A DNA stretch of 64,000 nucleotides from Neobacillus sp. DY30 (GCF_030123065.1 NZ_CP126093.1:2298001-2362000), one strand, 5' to 3'. Shown: positions 1 to 9,394, counted from the first letter of the stretch. Program-made: numbers and translations. Notes: a model not told the origin generated them from the letters alone.

Positions 1-818
1 GCGAAACTACACCACTTCCTGTTACTCTTCAGCAAAAAGACTTACGGTTGGAATACTCTGCTCAAACGCCATTTCGTTCTGCAGCATTATATAATGTGTT
101 TTTAATGAAACGGACTGCTGACGAAATTATGGAGATCTTTGAAAAAGTTGCTATTGACGCTGCAAAAGCCTGTAATCAGGCATATAAAGAGGTTTGTTTG
201 AAGCACTCTGTGAAGCCGGTTGGTGAAGTCCGTGTTTTGCGTTACGAGGATTTACAAACATATGCAATCCGTAAATTTGGATTTGATTTTGTGGAGCAAA
301 TAAAGGCACAAGTTCAGGCAACTCCTAACTGGGATGATCGTGAAAAATCAATACGAATAGCAGACAGTTTGATGATTGAATGTCAGGAACTGACACCAGC
401 AATCGTTTTACTCTATGCACCTCCTTATTATCCGGCAGTAAATTCATCTGATGATGATCTAGTTAAGAGATGTGTAAAGTTAGTTAGGGAACTAGGACAA
501 AAAAATTTTAATTTACCTGTAAAACAGGTGCATTATTTTAATGGAATCAGTGACTTAAGCTATGTGAACTATCATGATGAGGGGAAAGGCTGGACTGCAT
601 TTAAAGCAAATACACCAGTTTGGGGAAGCAGTTACTGTATACCTTTTGATGCTATGACCCAGCTTCGTGCACCTGTATTAAATGTAGGTCCGTTTGGAAA
701 AGATGCTCATAAAAGGACAGAAAGACTGCATATTAAAAGCGCTTTTGAAGAAGTACCGGCTCTAGTTGAGGATATGATAAAAATGATAATCAAAAGCATG
801 TGTCAATCCATTCATTGA
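1..818 (+). CDS. rocB: RocB-like M20-family protein, C-terminal part (cut by window edge)
   Basis: The reading frame is open to the first base of the window, so the N-terminal half lies outside; a TTG at 48 is not a credible start. About 270 residues remain. The C-terminal stretch with NGISDLSY, a PVWGSSY segment and VLNVGPFGKDAHKRTERLH resembles RocB, a member of the M20/M25/M40 metallohydrolase superfamily encoded in Bacillus arginine-utilisation operons. RocB is normally about 560 residues, so roughly half is visible. Its exact reaction is not well established. It is followed by a terminator, so it ends its transcript. The family call comes from motif recognition and is fairly, not completely, secure. 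Confidence 0.72.
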   Translation, partial: ETTPLPVTLQQKDLRLEYSAQTPFRSAALYNVFLMKRTADEIMEIFEKVAIDAAKACNQAYKEVCLKHSVKPVGEVRVLRYEDLQTYAIRKFGFDFVEQIKAQVQATPNWDDREKSIRIADSLMIECQELTPAIVLLYAPPYYPAVNSSDDDLVKRCVKLVRELGQKNFNLPVKQVHYFNGISDLSYVNYHDEGKGWTAFKANTPVWGSSYCIPFDAMTQLRAPVLNVGPFGKDAHKRTERLHIKSAFEEVPALVEDMIKMIIKSMCQSIH

Positions 819-827
819 TTTAAAAAA

Positions 828-858
828 CTGGCACCTTCCGCACAGGAGGGTGTCTTTT
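828..858 (+). terminator. Rho-independent terminator after rocB-like gene
   Basis: GGCACCTTCC pairs with GGAGGGTGTC (with G-U pairs) across a CGCACA loop and is followed by a T-run. It lies 10 nt after the stop codon. Confidence 0.8.
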
Positions 859-958
859 ACCATTTTCACTGCATTTTTTATGATTAAAAAAATTATATTT
901 TAATTCTCCGAAATAAGGGTAAACCAAAAAGAAAATGCATTATTATGGAGGCATCAGT

Positions 959-1603
959 ATGGGTGAAATTCCACAAGACATCGATCCACTATCTCAGGAT
1001 TTTTATGAACAGCCTACTCTAGAACTGGCGAAGGCATTACTTGGGTGCCTCCTTGTAAAAGAAACTGAACAGGGGTTAGCTGCAGGATATATTGTAGAAA
1101 CCGAGGCATATATCGGTCCAAGTGACAGAGCCGCACATAGTTACAATAACAGGAGGACGGCTAGAACCGAGGTCATGTTCCAACTTTCTGGACTTGCCTA
1201 TACTTATCTAATGCATACTCACTGCCTTTTTAATGTTGTCAGCGGCGGTGAAGAAAAACCTGAAGCTGTATTGGTTCGTGCCATAGAACCTCTGTATGGG
1301 ATTGAGGTGATGAAGAGCAGGAGAGGGTTGGATGATTTGAAAAGTTTGACCAATGGTCCTGGAAAACTTACAAAATCATTGGGTATCACAATGGAAGACT
1401 ATGGAAGTTCACTTACACTTCCGCCTTTATATATAGCTAATGGTATTTTTCCGGACAGTATTTCCGTTGGGAAAAGGATTGGAATTGACAACGCTGGTGA
1501 AGCCAAGGATTATCCATGGCGTTTCTGGATTACCGATAATAAGTTTGTTTCACGACATCAAAAAGCTGAATTTGTCATTCGTTCTAATAAAAACCCCTTT
1601 TAA
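959..1603 (+). CDS. 3-methyladenine DNA glycosylase (AAG/MPG family)
   Basis: Monofunctional base-excision-repair glycosylase that removes alkylated purines such as 3-methyladenine and hypoxanthine. The family's signatures are visible: LLGxLLV near the N-terminus, IVETEAYIGPSDRAAHSY (containing the catalytic glutamate and the AHS motif), the YTYLMHTHCLFNVV core, PEAVLVRAIEP, and NGPGKLTKSLGI near the C-terminus. At about 214 residues it has normal length and resembles B. subtilis YxlJ (Aag). The start at 959 is chosen because GGAGG at 947-951 lies 7 nt before it; an in-frame ATG at 935 has no such site. It is a single-gene unit with no neighbour of related function. Confidence 0.93.
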   Translation: MGEIPQDIDPLSQDFYEQPTLELAKALLGCLLVKETEQGLAAGYIVETEAYIGPSDRAAHSYNNRRTARTEVMFQLSGLAYTYLMHTHCLFNVVSGGEEKPEAVLVRAIEPLYGIEVMKSRRGLDDLKSLTNGPGKLTKSLGITMEDYGSSLTLPPLYIANGIFPDSISVGKRIGIDNAGEAKDYPWRFWITDNKFVSRHQKAEFVIRSNKNPF

Positions 1604-1704
1604 TAAAGGTAGTTTAAGATTTATAATATTTACAACAACTTAATTTATTCGACAGACAAAGTAATCGAAGCGTTTATTTAAGTGACCATGTGGAGGGGTG
1701 TAGG

Positions 1705-2892
1705 TTGGCTGAATTTGTTACAGAAAGATATCAGGAAATGATTTCAAAGTCTCTGTTTAGCAAGGGCAATAATAAAAGATTGAAAGCAGCAATGGAAAAA
1801 GCAGAAAGAGGCGGCGATGTTACGATTGCCTATATTGGGGGATCGATTACCCAAGGGGCAGGCGCGCAGCCAATACATACAGAATGTTATGCGTATAAAT
1901 CTTATTTACAGTTTAAAAATATGTTTGGAAAACATGGCGGCGAAAATATCCATTTTGTGAAGGCGGGAGTCGGAGGAACCCCTTCACAGCTTGGGATGAT
2001 ACGGTATGAACGAGATATTTTAAGAGACGGAACCGTAGAACCAGATATCGTGGTTGTCGAATTTGCGGTAAACGATGCAGATGACGAAACGAATGGAGTT
2101 TGTTATGAAAGTCTTTGTTTGAAAATTCTTTCCAGGAAAAATAAACCTGCTGTTATCCTGCTATTCAGTGTGTTTGAGAATGATTGGAATCTGGAGGACA
2201 GGCTTTCTCCAGTGGGGAAACACTATGATTTGCCGATGGTAAGTGTGAAGGATGCCGTGGTTGAACAGTTCCGCCTGTCAAAGGAAGAAGGTAGCATAAT
2301 TTCGAAGAATGAATTTTTTTACGATATTTATCATCCTACCAATGATGGTCATACCATAATGGCAGACTGCCTGGGATATCTATTCTCTGAAATTAAAAAA
2401 TCTATAACAGATAACGACGATATAAATATAGAAAAACCACCTTTGATTGGTAATTATTTTGCTAATGTTCAATTACTGGAAAGAAAAGATAATCGAGACA
2501 TCGTAAAAATAGAGGCAGGCAGCTTCTCTGATACAGATTATGACTTGCAGATGGCAGAAATGGATGAACATGATGTTCCATCACCGCAATTTCCGTATAA
2601 CTGGATGCACACAGCCTTATCCGGAGATGTTAGTTTTAAAATGAGGATAAAGAGCAGCAGTCTCATCCTGATTTACAAGGATTCAGCCAGCATCGAGTTT
2701 GGGAAAGCAGATATTTTTGTAGATGGCCAATATGTACTGACGGCGGATCCTCATGAAAATAAGTGGAATCATTGCCACGCTGTAATTTTGTTTCAGGAAG
2801 AACACACCATGGAGCGTCAAATAGAAATTAAGATGGCCAGTGGATATGAAGAAAAGTGTTTTACGATACTAGGTTTTGGAGTTACGGTGTAA
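1705..2892 (+). CDS. SGNH/GDSL-type hydrolase, probable carbohydrate esterase
   Basis: Predicted serine esterase of about 395 residues. The N-terminal domain carries the SGNH blocks: GGSITQG with Ser47, the block II glycine in AGVGGT, the block III Asn in EFAVND, and a DxxH pair (Asp207, His210) in DIYHPTNDGH. The C-terminal part (about 240-395) looks like the beta-sandwich found in two-domain acetylesterases acting on plant polysaccharides. There is no signal peptide, so it should act in the cytoplasm on imported oligosaccharides or glycosides. The TTG start at 1705 is preferred because TGGAGGGGTG lies 5-14 nt upstream; a GTG at 1690 would sit inside that site. The substrate cannot be read from the sequence; deacetylation is an inference. 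Confidence 0.78.
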   Translation: MAEFVTERYQEMISKSLFSKGNNKRLKAAMEKAERGGDVTIAYIGGSITQGAGAQPIHTECYAYKSYLQFKNMFGKHGGENIHFVKAGVGGTPSQLGMIRYERDILRDGTVEPDIVVVEFAVNDADDETNGVCYESLCLKILSRKNKPAVILLFSVFENDWNLEDRLSPVGKHYDLPMVSVKDAVVEQFRLSKEEGSIISKNEFFYDIYHPTNDGHTIMADCLGYLFSEIKKSITDNDDINIEKPPLIGNYFANVQLLERKDNRDIVKIEAGSFSDTDYDLQMAEMDEHDVPSPQFPYNWMHTALSGDVSFKMRIKSSSLILIYKDSASIEFGKADIFVDGQYVLTADPHENKWNHCHAVILFQEEHTMERQIEIKMASGYEEKCFTILGFGVTV

Positions 2893-3020
2893 AAAATTAA
2901 TAGACTATTCACGCAAATTTGTATTAAAATGAAATTTATATATTTAGCTCTATTGAATAACAGTATTCTCCCGCACCAAACCTAGGGCAATAAAACTTAT
3001 AATATATATTGGAGGCAGCT

Positions 3021-4424
3021 ATGAACTTTGTTAGTACACGCGGCAATGTAAGTAAAATTGGATTTATTGACACAGTCCTAATGGGGCTGGCAAATGATGG
3101 AGGACTATTAGTACCGGAGAAAATCCCACAAATTCCTGCAGAAAAGTTAGACGCCATGTCTAAGTTAACGTATCAAGAATTAGCATACGAAATCTTTTCC
3201 TATTATGTTGATGGTGAAATTCCAGACCATGAGTTGAAAGAATTAATCGAAAAAAGCTACGCAACCTTCCGCCATCCGGAGGTTACCCCTGTTCAAAAGT
3301 TAAAGGATAACATGTATGTATTAGAACTTTTCCACGGTCCAACCTTTGCTTTTAAAGATATTGCGCTTCAATTTTTAGGGAATTTATATTCTTATGTGTC
3401 TAAGAAGACAGGGGAGTCGATTCATATTCTCGGTGCTACTTCAGGGGATACGGGGGCCTCAGCGATTGAAGGTGTCAGAGGTAAAGAAGGCATTCGCATT
3501 TGTATTTTACATCCATATGGGAAAGTAAGTAAGGTACAAGAATTACAGATGACAACAGTAGACGATAAAAGTGTGTTGAATTTAGCTATCAAAGGAACAT
3601 TTGATGATGGCCAAAGAATCATCAAGGAATTGTTTGCAGATGTGGATTTTAAAAATAAATATCATATGCGTGCGATTAATTCGATTAACTTTGTACGGAT
3701 TATGGCGCAAACGGTATATTATTTCTATGCATATTTCCAAGTAAAAAAGGAAGCGGAGTTAAAGACGATTAACTTTAGTGTTCCGACAGGTAATTTTGGA
3801 GATATCTTTGCTGGTTATCTTGCAAAGAAAATGGGACTGCCGGTTGGTAAACTCATCGTTGCGACCAATGAGAATAACATTTTAGAAAGTTTTATCAAAG
3901 ATGGAGTGTACAAGCCTGGAGAATTCCGCAGCACTTTCAGCCCTTCTATGGATATCCAAGTAGCCAGCAATTTTGAGCGCTATCTATATTATCTACTTGG
4001 AGAAGATCCAAAGGCCGTTTCGGAAGTAATGGAAAGCTTTAAAGTAGAAGGCAAAATTGTTGTAAGCGGCGATTTGCTTCATAAAGTGCAAGAAGATTTT
4101 GCGGCACATGGAGTGAATGGGGAAGAGTGCCTGCAAACTATTAGCAAGTACAATACAGAAACCCGTTATTTATTAGACCCACACACGGCGTGCGGGGTAG
4201 CTGCATACGAAAGTTGTAATAATCCAAGTGAGATTTGTGTGACATTATCAACTGCTCATCCAGCAAAGTTTAATGAATCCATTGAGCGTTGCAATATCGA
4301 GCAGACATTCCCTGAGGAAATTAATCAATTGTTTAATAAACCGCAGCATCTGGAAGTTGTTGAAGTGGACAAAGATGAAATCGTTCAGCATTTAGAAAAG
4401 CTTTTTAGTCTTTCCACAAAATAA
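3021..4424 (+). CDS. thrC: Threonine synthase
   Basis: PLP-dependent enzyme converting O-phosphohomoserine to threonine, the last step of threonine synthesis. The product (about 467 residues) matches the long, fold-type II form. Visible are the N-terminal STRGN segment, HGPTFAFKD with the PLP-binding lysine (Lys112), the GATSGDTGASA phosphate-binding region, and SVPTGNFGDIFAGY. The ATG at 3021 has GGAGG 6 nt upstream; an upstream TTG at 3009 would overlap that site. It stands alone rather than in a hom-thrCB operon and is followed by its own terminator. The long form differs from the shorter B. subtilis ThrC, so this may be a second or divergent threonine synthase; the family call itself is secure. 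Confidence 0.95.
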   Translation: MNFVSTRGNVSKIGFIDTVLMGLANDGGLLVPEKIPQIPAEKLDAMSKLTYQELAYEIFSYYVDGEIPDHELKELIEKSYATFRHPEVTPVQKLKDNMYVLELFHGPTFAFKDIALQFLGNLYSYVSKKTGESIHILGATSGDTGASAIEGVRGKEGIRICILHPYGKVSKVQELQMTTVDDKSVLNLAIKGTFDDGQRIIKELFADVDFKNKYHMRAINSINFVRIMAQTVYYFYAYFQVKKEAELKTINFSVPTGNFGDIFAGYLAKKMGLPVGKLIVATNENNILESFIKDGVYKPGEFRSTFSPSMDIQVASNFERYLYYLLGEDPKAVSEVMESFKVEGKIVVSGDLLHKVQEDFAAHGVNGEECLQTISKYNTETRYLLDPHTACGVAAYESCNNPSEICVTLSTAHPAKFNESIERCNIEQTFPEEINQLFNKPQHLEVVEVDKDEIVQHLEKLFSLSTK

Positions 4425-4436
4425 GATGAAAATTTT

Positions 4437-4467
4437 GGGCGCTTTCCTAAAGGAAGGTGCTTTTTTA
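4437..4467 (+). terminator. Rho-independent terminator after thrC
   Basis: GCGCTTTCC and GGAAGGTGC form a stem across a short TAAA loop, followed by TTTTTTATT. Confidence 0.85.
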
Positions 4468-4562
4468 TTATAATAGTCAACCGTCTCAATCGAACGTTAG
4501 AAATAGAATATGCTCTCCTACTTTGGATAAAGTAACACTAAAAGAGTAGAAGAGGTGTTAGT

Positions 4563-4904
4563 TTGAAAGTCTTGGTCATAGGGGCAATTATTTTTGGTGC
4601 TATTGTTTTTTCGTTATTACCGATCTTATCAGCACATTTTTTTCAACCAACTTTAAAAGACAGCATTAAATTTAATGTTTATTTTCTCCCTCTTTCATTT
4701 ATAGGAAACATTATCCTATCATGGGGTTTCATTCAAGGCAGCAAAACTTTTGGAAATACGGTCATGCTTGGTGGTCTTCAAACAGGTGTTTATGCAGTAG
4801 TTGTTACATTGTTATCTATTTTGTTTTTACAGCAGAAAATTTCAGTGTATTCCATTATAGGTCTTGTTCTAATTGCAGTTGGTACTATTTTTTTAAATAA
4901 GTAA
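4563..4904 (+). CDS. Small four-helix membrane protein, DMT/EmrE-like
   Basis: A 113-residue, very hydrophobic protein with about four transmembrane segments (roughly residues 2-22, 38-57, 65-88 and 93-111). The C-terminal helix, ending in GLVLIAVGTIFLNK, is typical of the last helix of the drug/metabolite transporter superfamily. The size matches half-size transporters that work as dimers, but no substrate-binding residue can be assigned. The start is TTG with GAGGTG about 6 nt upstream. It is a single-gene unit; the following AraC-type gene has its own leader. No substrate is proposed. Confidence 0.6.
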   Translation: MKVLVIGAIIFGAIVFSLLPILSAHFFQPTLKDSIKFNVYFLPLSFIGNIILSWGFIQGSKTFGNTVMLGGLQTGVYAVVVTLLSILFLQQKISVYSIIGLVLIAVGTIFLNK

Positions 4905-5040
4905 GGAATGAAGCAGCCTGGTTCATACGCAACTAGGCTATCCATAATATTAATTAAATTTTAAATAATTCGTCGAGTTTTAAATTGTTGATATGTTATA
5001 TTAAAAAATAGTAGTTTAAAGAACAGCATTTTAGGGAGGG

Positions 5041-7587
5041 ATGGAATTGGTTGGTTCGCAAACTTTCCAATCTTCAATCGATTCGAAGTTAGTAACGATT
5101 TCAGTGATGAACCACAAGAGTAACCTGGAACATGCCCACAGAGAGATAGAATTGATCTATATGATAAAAGGTAATTTGCAGGTTAAAGTGAATAATAAAA
5201 TTTTTCAAATGAAAAGTTCTGATTTTGTATTGGTAAATTCTAATGAATTTCATTCTTTCCATTCTAATGAAGATAATTTATTTATTGTTTTTCATATTAA
5301 TTACTTTGAGCTAAGTTCGCTTCTAGCCCAAAAAAATCTATTATTCACTTGTAATTCACTTGAACACGACCACTCAGCCAATCACGAATTAAGAACAGTG
5401 ATTGAAAACTTACTAACAGTATATATGAAAGTAAACCATTTTTCTCAAGTAGAATTTTTAGAAAAAACTTATAAATTCATTTCAACGCTTCGAATGAATT
5501 TTTTACAGAATCAAAATCAAATGCTGCTTAATACGTCCATCAAAGGCCAAAATGATCGATTAACAGAAATCATTGATTATATTCAAAGTAACTATCGAGA
5601 GCCTTTATCGTTAGAGGAAGTCGCTAGTATTCATTATCTCTCCATTCCTTATCTATCTAAGTTTTTTAAAAAGCAAACCGGAAAAACATTCTCGCAATAC
5701 TTGAATGAGATTCGTTTGGCCCATGCTGTTAACGAATTAGTTAACTCTGATAAACCAATAACTAGAATTGCATTAGATAATGGATTTCCAAATCTAGCTT
5801 CCTTTAATAGAGTCTTTAATGAAAGTTATCAACTAAAGCCTGTTGAATACAGAAAACAAATGTCTGGAACCACAGTGAAGAAAGAAAACTCAATCAATGA
5901 TATTAGTAGTCTAGAAACCAATGAAGCACTAACCGAGCTGCGCGATTATCTGAAAAGTACGGAGGATAAAAGAGGTCAGTCCACTCCTGAATTCAGACAT
6001 GATACGGAAACCGAAGTTGTCAAAATTGGGAAAACAGATGCTTTTATAAAGTATTGGAATCGATTACTGAATATTGGGTATGCAAAAGATTTATTGAATT
6101 CCGATATGCAGGAGCAAATTACCCTTCTGCAATCAGAAATCGGCTTTACCTATGCGAGATTTTGGGGATTGTTTGGGGATGATATGCTGCTAGAAGATCG
6201 CTCTGGAGGAAACGTTACTTACAATTTTTCGAATGCGAACAAATTATTGGATTTTCTCATTAAAAATAAATTAAAACCCTTTATTGAGATGGGGCCAAAA
6301 CCAAAAATCATTCAAAAAGCGATTGGGGAAACTCTTGTCATCCAAACAATAAGCAGTGAAAGGACATTGTCCGAATGGCACAATCTCGTGACGGCGTTTT
6401 TGCTGCAATGCATCGAACGTTATGGTATTGAAGAAGTCGAGACATGGTATTTTGAATTATGGCGGCCAATGGATGAACTTAATAGTAAAGCAGAGGAAGA
6501 AAAAGATTTCCTCGCTAAAATGCAGAACAATCAAAATCGAGATCCAGAATTTGATGGGTATTTTAAGATATTTAGTGAATTTAAAAAGACTGCGCAAAAC
6601 CTGGTTCCTGGAGCAAAGATAGGAGGATGTGGTTTAAGCATGGATCTAGAAGGTGACAAACTGGATTTCTTGCTGGACCAATGGAAACAGCAAGAAATTC
6701 AGCCCGACTTCCTCTCCATTTATCTTTATCCTATTGAAATAGATCGTGATAAATATAGGGTTCCAATCAAAAATTTACATTCAACGAATCCTCACTATGT
6801 CTTAAATAAGTTAAATGATGTAAGAAAATCTCTGAAAAGAGCAGGTTATGAGAATTTAGAACTAAACGTCACCGAATGGAATATCTCCATCTCTAATCGT
6901 AATTATCTTAATGATAGCAGTTTTAAAGCGTCCTATATGGTAAAGAATATTGTTGAGAATTTGAATCAAAATCAATTGAAAATGATGGGATACTGGTTGA
7001 GTTCTGATATTTTTAGTGATTTTCGAGATTCGAAAAATATTCTTCATGGCGGTGCCGGGCTGTTGACCAAAAATGGCATTAAAAAACCGAGTTACCATGC
7101 ATTCGTACTTTTAAAACAATTAGGTGAGATTCTAGTAGCGAAAGGTGACAATTATATTGTTACCAAAAAATCCGGTGATCGTTATCAAGTAGTATGTTTT
7201 AACTACAAACATTTCAATTATTCTTACTACCTGCATCCTGAGGGCAGTACAGGAATCCACGAGCAATATGAAATTTTTGAAAATAATGAGCCTATGAATC
7301 TCTCATTAGAAATACTAGGTATTGCGAATGGGAAATATCGTGTTAAAGAACTAAAATTAAACCGCGATCATGGCAGTATTTTAGATGAATGGTTGAAATT
7401 TGGTGTGGTGGATGACATCAAACCGGATGAAGTGGATTATTTTAAGCAAATTTGTGTACCTCATATGAAAGTTGATCATTCACTTGTTGACAATCATTCC
7501 ATTATCTTAAAAGGGGAACTTCAACCCCATGAAGTGCGCTTGTTTGAGCTAAATTTGCTATTTGGCGAGAGAGAAAAAAGAGGGTAA
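5041..7587 (+). CDS. AraC-family regulator fused to a GH39-like domain
   Basis: An 848-residue fusion. Residues about 20-110 form a cupin-like sensor, about 175-280 a two-helix-turn-helix AraC DNA-binding domain (two-HTH pattern with LSIPYLSKFFKKQTGKTF), and about 330-770 a GH39 beta-xylosidase-like TIM barrel with a C-terminal beta-rich tail. The GH39 nucleophile motif is kept (VTEWN, Glu612). The acid/base motif, normally W-N-E-P, reads W474-R-P-M, so the expected glutamate is missing. The barrel may therefore bind xylosides or glycosides as a sensor rather than hydrolyse them; that is inference. GGGAGG directly precedes ATG 5041, and TTG 5047 is an equally plausible start. The gene ends in a terminator shared with the convergent deglycosidase operon, and a related AraC protein is encoded at 31584. 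Confidence 0.85.
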   Translation: MELVGSQTFQSSIDSKLVTISVMNHKSNLEHAHREIELIYMIKGNLQVKVNNKIFQMKSSDFVLVNSNEFHSFHSNEDNLFIVFHINYFELSSLLAQKNLLFTCNSLEHDHSANHELRTVIENLLTVYMKVNHFSQVEFLEKTYKFISTLRMNFLQNQNQMLLNTSIKGQNDRLTEIIDYIQSNYREPLSLEEVASIHYLSIPYLSKFFKKQTGKTFSQYLNEIRLAHAVNELVNSDKPITRIALDNGFPNLASFNRVFNESYQLKPVEYRKQMSGTTVKKENSINDISSLETNEALTELRDYLKSTEDKRGQSTPEFRHDTETEVVKIGKTDAFIKYWNRLLNIGYAKDLLNSDMQEQITLLQSEIGFTYARFWGLFGDDMLLEDRSGGNVTYNFSNANKLLDFLIKNKLKPFIEMGPKPKIIQKAIGETLVIQTISSERTLSEWHNLVTAFLLQCIERYGIEEVETWYFELWRPMDELNSKAEEEKDFLAKMQNNQNRDPEFDGYFKIFSEFKKTAQNLVPGAKIGGCGLSMDLEGDKLDFLLDQWKQQEIQPDFLSIYLYPIEIDRDKYRVPIKNLHSTNPHYVLNKLNDVRKSLKRAGYENLELNVTEWNISISNRNYLNDSSFKASYMVKNIVENLNQNQLKMMGYWLSSDIFSDFRDSKNILHGGAGLLTKNGIKKPSYHAFVLLKQLGEILVAKGDNYIVTKKSGDRYQVVCFNYKHFNYSYYLHPEGSTGIHEQYEIFENNEPMNLSLEILGIANGKYRVKELKLNRDHGSILDEWLKFGVVDDIKPDEVDYFKQICVPHMKVDHSLVDNHSIILKGELQPHEVRLFELNLLFGEREKRG

Positions 7588-7613
7588 AAATCTTTATGAG
7601 ATTTTTACCCTCT
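7579..7613. terminator. 35-bp inverted repeat (14-7-14), bidirectional terminator
   Basis: Perfect 14-nt arms AGAGGGTAAAAATC and GATTTTTACCCTCT around a 7-nt loop, with T-rich flanks on both strands, between convergent genes. It is one of eight copies of a recurring 14-7-14 element in the island. Confidence 0.88.
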
Positions 7614-7622
7614 TTTAATTTA

Positions 7623-8015
7623 TTAACCTATTTCAACAGTCCTTACTTTATGTCCAGCTAAAGGTACAGGTATATACGCAGTACGGACAATTACATCTAA
7701 AGCAATCTCGTGACTTCCCGCAGATAAACCGCCTTCTTTAAAGACTCTAACAGTTAACGGTTCTCCATATTCCCATTTATAGGTTGTGACGGTTTCCATT
7801 TCATCTAATGTAAACCAATCCACTTCATCAACTGAGCATCTAATATCCTCACGTGCCACCTTTTCACCATCTACTTCAACACCAATATCATTGACCATCG
7901 ATAAGGGAATACCCCGATAATAGGTAATATTGGTCTTTAAAACAAATCCCGTTACATGATCAGCTTCTACTATATTCTTACAAGTATTTTCTAAGAACAC
8001 ATTATTATCAAACAT
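7623..8015 (-). CDS. C-glycoside deglycosidase beta subunit-like protein (DUF6379/CGDB)
   Basis: A 130-residue beta-rich protein of the family called DUF6379 or C-glycoside deglycosidase beta subunit, which includes DgpC and CarC. Family landmarks seen here and in the two paralogues are YYRGIPLS, a VDGE turn, and GGLSAGSHEI near the C-terminus. In the characterised enzymes this subunit pairs with a TIM-barrel alpha subunit, and together they cleave the C-C bond of 3-oxo-C-glycosides. It starts one base after the stop of the alpha-subunit gene, with AGGAGGT inside the end of that gene, so the two are certainly co-transcribed and probably translated at matched levels. The specific substrate is unknown. 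Confidence 0.85.
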   Translation of the reverse strand: MFDNNVFLENTCKNIVEADHVTGFVLKTNITYYRGIPLSMVNDIGVEVDGEKVAREDIRCSVDEVDWFTLDEMETVTTYKWEYGEPLTVRVFKEGGLSAGSHEIALDVIVRTAYIPVPLAGHKVRTVEIG

Positions 8016-8016
8016 C

Positions 8017-9036
8017 TTAGTATACCTCCTGACCTTCTAATTCTTTTATGAGGTTTCGAATAAGTGCTTGATGTGCTAAAACCTGCTCTTTTTCCTTCAT
8101 TGGATTTCCAGGCAGTACCCAGCGGTTTCCTTCATATTCTGTAGAAACATAGCCATCATAGCCTTTTTCATGAAGATATTGCAGGATTCCATTATAATCC
8201 ATCGAATATTCTTCTCCCGTTTCCGTCATTTCAAATAACTTAAAGTGGAAATGTTTAATGTAAGGCATATATTCATCTAAAATACTGTATGGTTCATTTT
8301 CATATCCATCTGCCATATGGGCAAAGAAGTAATCAGCATCTGACTTCAATAATTGCTTCAACTCAGCTGGGAATCCACCATTTTCAAGATAAACTTTTCT
8401 TGGGTCTTTTCCTTGCTCGAAAATGCGATTGATATAATCAATTACTTCTTGGCTTGTTCCTAAATGCTTACAATATTCTGCCATGACTCTTGGAAGCCTG
8501 CGGCAGAAAATCCCCGTATCAATCACAAGACCTACATAAGGAGAATTTAATCTCTGCATCTCTTTAATAAATTCTTGTGTTTTCTTAACATCGAAGCTCA
8601 AACCAGCATGGATTTCTAGTGCCAAAGTGACATTAAATTTTTCAGCATATGGCAACAATGGTTCGATGACAAAAGCGGGTACCATTGATACCAAACGAAT
8701 CAGCTTAATCCCTAATCGACTTGCAAGTTTAATTTCTTCAATAAGTAAATCAACACACTCTTTTTTCGTTAATTCTCGATTTTTGTATAAGTTTGTATTT
8801 AAGAAAACGTCTGCAATCACTGGCTTCATTTTATAGGTCGAAACTAATCGATCCCATTCTTCTAAAGTTTTTTCTGATGGATGGGGGGCGTTATGCATCA
8901 TCTGATCAGGAATGATTTCAATTCCTTCAACCGAATTTTCTGCGAGAAATTTAAAGATATCCTCTAGGCTCATACGCTTATTTAAATATTCATCCTGTAA
9001 ACTATACAAACTTACGCATGTTTTTAATTTGCTCAT
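8017..9036 (-). CDS. C-glycoside deglycosidase alpha subunit-like TIM-barrel protein
   Basis: A 339-residue protein of the xylose isomerase-like TIM-barrel (sugar phosphate isomerase/epimerase) superfamily, paired with a DUF6379 beta subunit. Likely metal ligands are Glu in LALEIHA, Asp in VIDTGIF, His in FHFKLF and Glu in STEYEG, the same positions as in the paralogues at 20979 and 25806. In DgpB/CarB-type alpha subunits a divalent metal at this site supports deglycosylation of 3-oxo-glycosides. The ATG at 9036 is preceded by AAGGGAG; an in-frame ATG at 9054 is further from a ribosome site. It is divergent from the 9395 operon and shares its control region. The pairing makes the assignment strong; the substrate is unknown. 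Confidence 0.83.
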   Translation of the reverse strand: MSKLKTCVSLYSLQDEYLNKRMSLEDIFKFLAENSVEGIEIIPDQMMHNAPHPSEKTLEEWDRLVSTYKMKPVIADVFLNTNLYKNRELTKKECVDLLIEEIKLASRLGIKLIRLVSMVPAFVIEPLLPYAEKFNVTLALEIHAGLSFDVKKTQEFIKEMQRLNSPYVGLVIDTGIFCRRLPRVMAEYCKHLGTSQEVIDYINRIFEQGKDPRKVYLENGGFPAELKQLLKSDADYFFAHMADGYENEPYSILDEYMPYIKHFHFKLFEMTETGEEYSMDYNGILQYLHEKGYDGYVSTEYEGNRWVLPGNPMKEKEQVLAHQALIRNLIKELEGQEVY

Positions 9037-9179
9037 TAAAAAATCTCCCTTCATGTTTTCTTATTTGATGTCGCTTACACATGTATCATAACCTGCGTAT
9101 CTCTCCATGCCTTTTCATTAATTATCTTAGTAGATATATATTTTCGTCTCTTTTTGGTTTCCTTCTTTTACTCACAAAC

Positions 9180-9214
9180 AGAGGTTAAAAAAAACATATA
9201 AATTTTTAACCTCT
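9180..9214. repeat. 35-bp inverted repeat (14-7-14) in divergent promoter region
   Basis: Arms AGAGGTTAAAAAAA and AATTTTTAACCTCT match at 12 of 14 positions around a 7-nt spacer. There is no T-run, and the gene on the left is divergent, so it does not end an upstream gene. It ends 103 bp before the cre-like site at 9317. The rest of the 358-bp gap between 9036 and 9395 holds the two divergent promoters, which I could not pinpoint. Confidence 0.7.
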
Positions 9215-9316
9215 AGTCTATTCAGCTGCTTTTATGAAATTAAAATAAATTAAAATCTGCAATAAATTGGTTAACAGGTGAGGAGATGAGCAAAATCAAA
9301 TGGATTAAAATAAGAT

Positions 9317-9330
9317 TGTAAGCGTTACTC
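9317..9330 (+). promoter_or_regulatory. Possible cre (CcpA) site
   Basis: TGTAAGCGTTACTC keeps the TGNAARCG half of the cre consensus but matches poorly in the second half (11 of 14). It lies 65 bp before the start codon, as the better sites at 18371 and 25752 do. Confidence 0.45.
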
Positions 9331-9394
9331 AAACACAAATAGTTATATAGATTGGTAGACCAATAATTAATAAAAGGAAAAGAGTGGGTTAAAA

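Noticed and set aside
1440..1643. Open frame inside the 3-methyladenine glycosylase gene
   Set aside because: It is a shadow in another frame with no start signal.
2893..3020. Riboswitch or T-box before threonine synthase
   Set aside because: The 128-bp leader is too short and shows no conserved T-box or riboswitch core.
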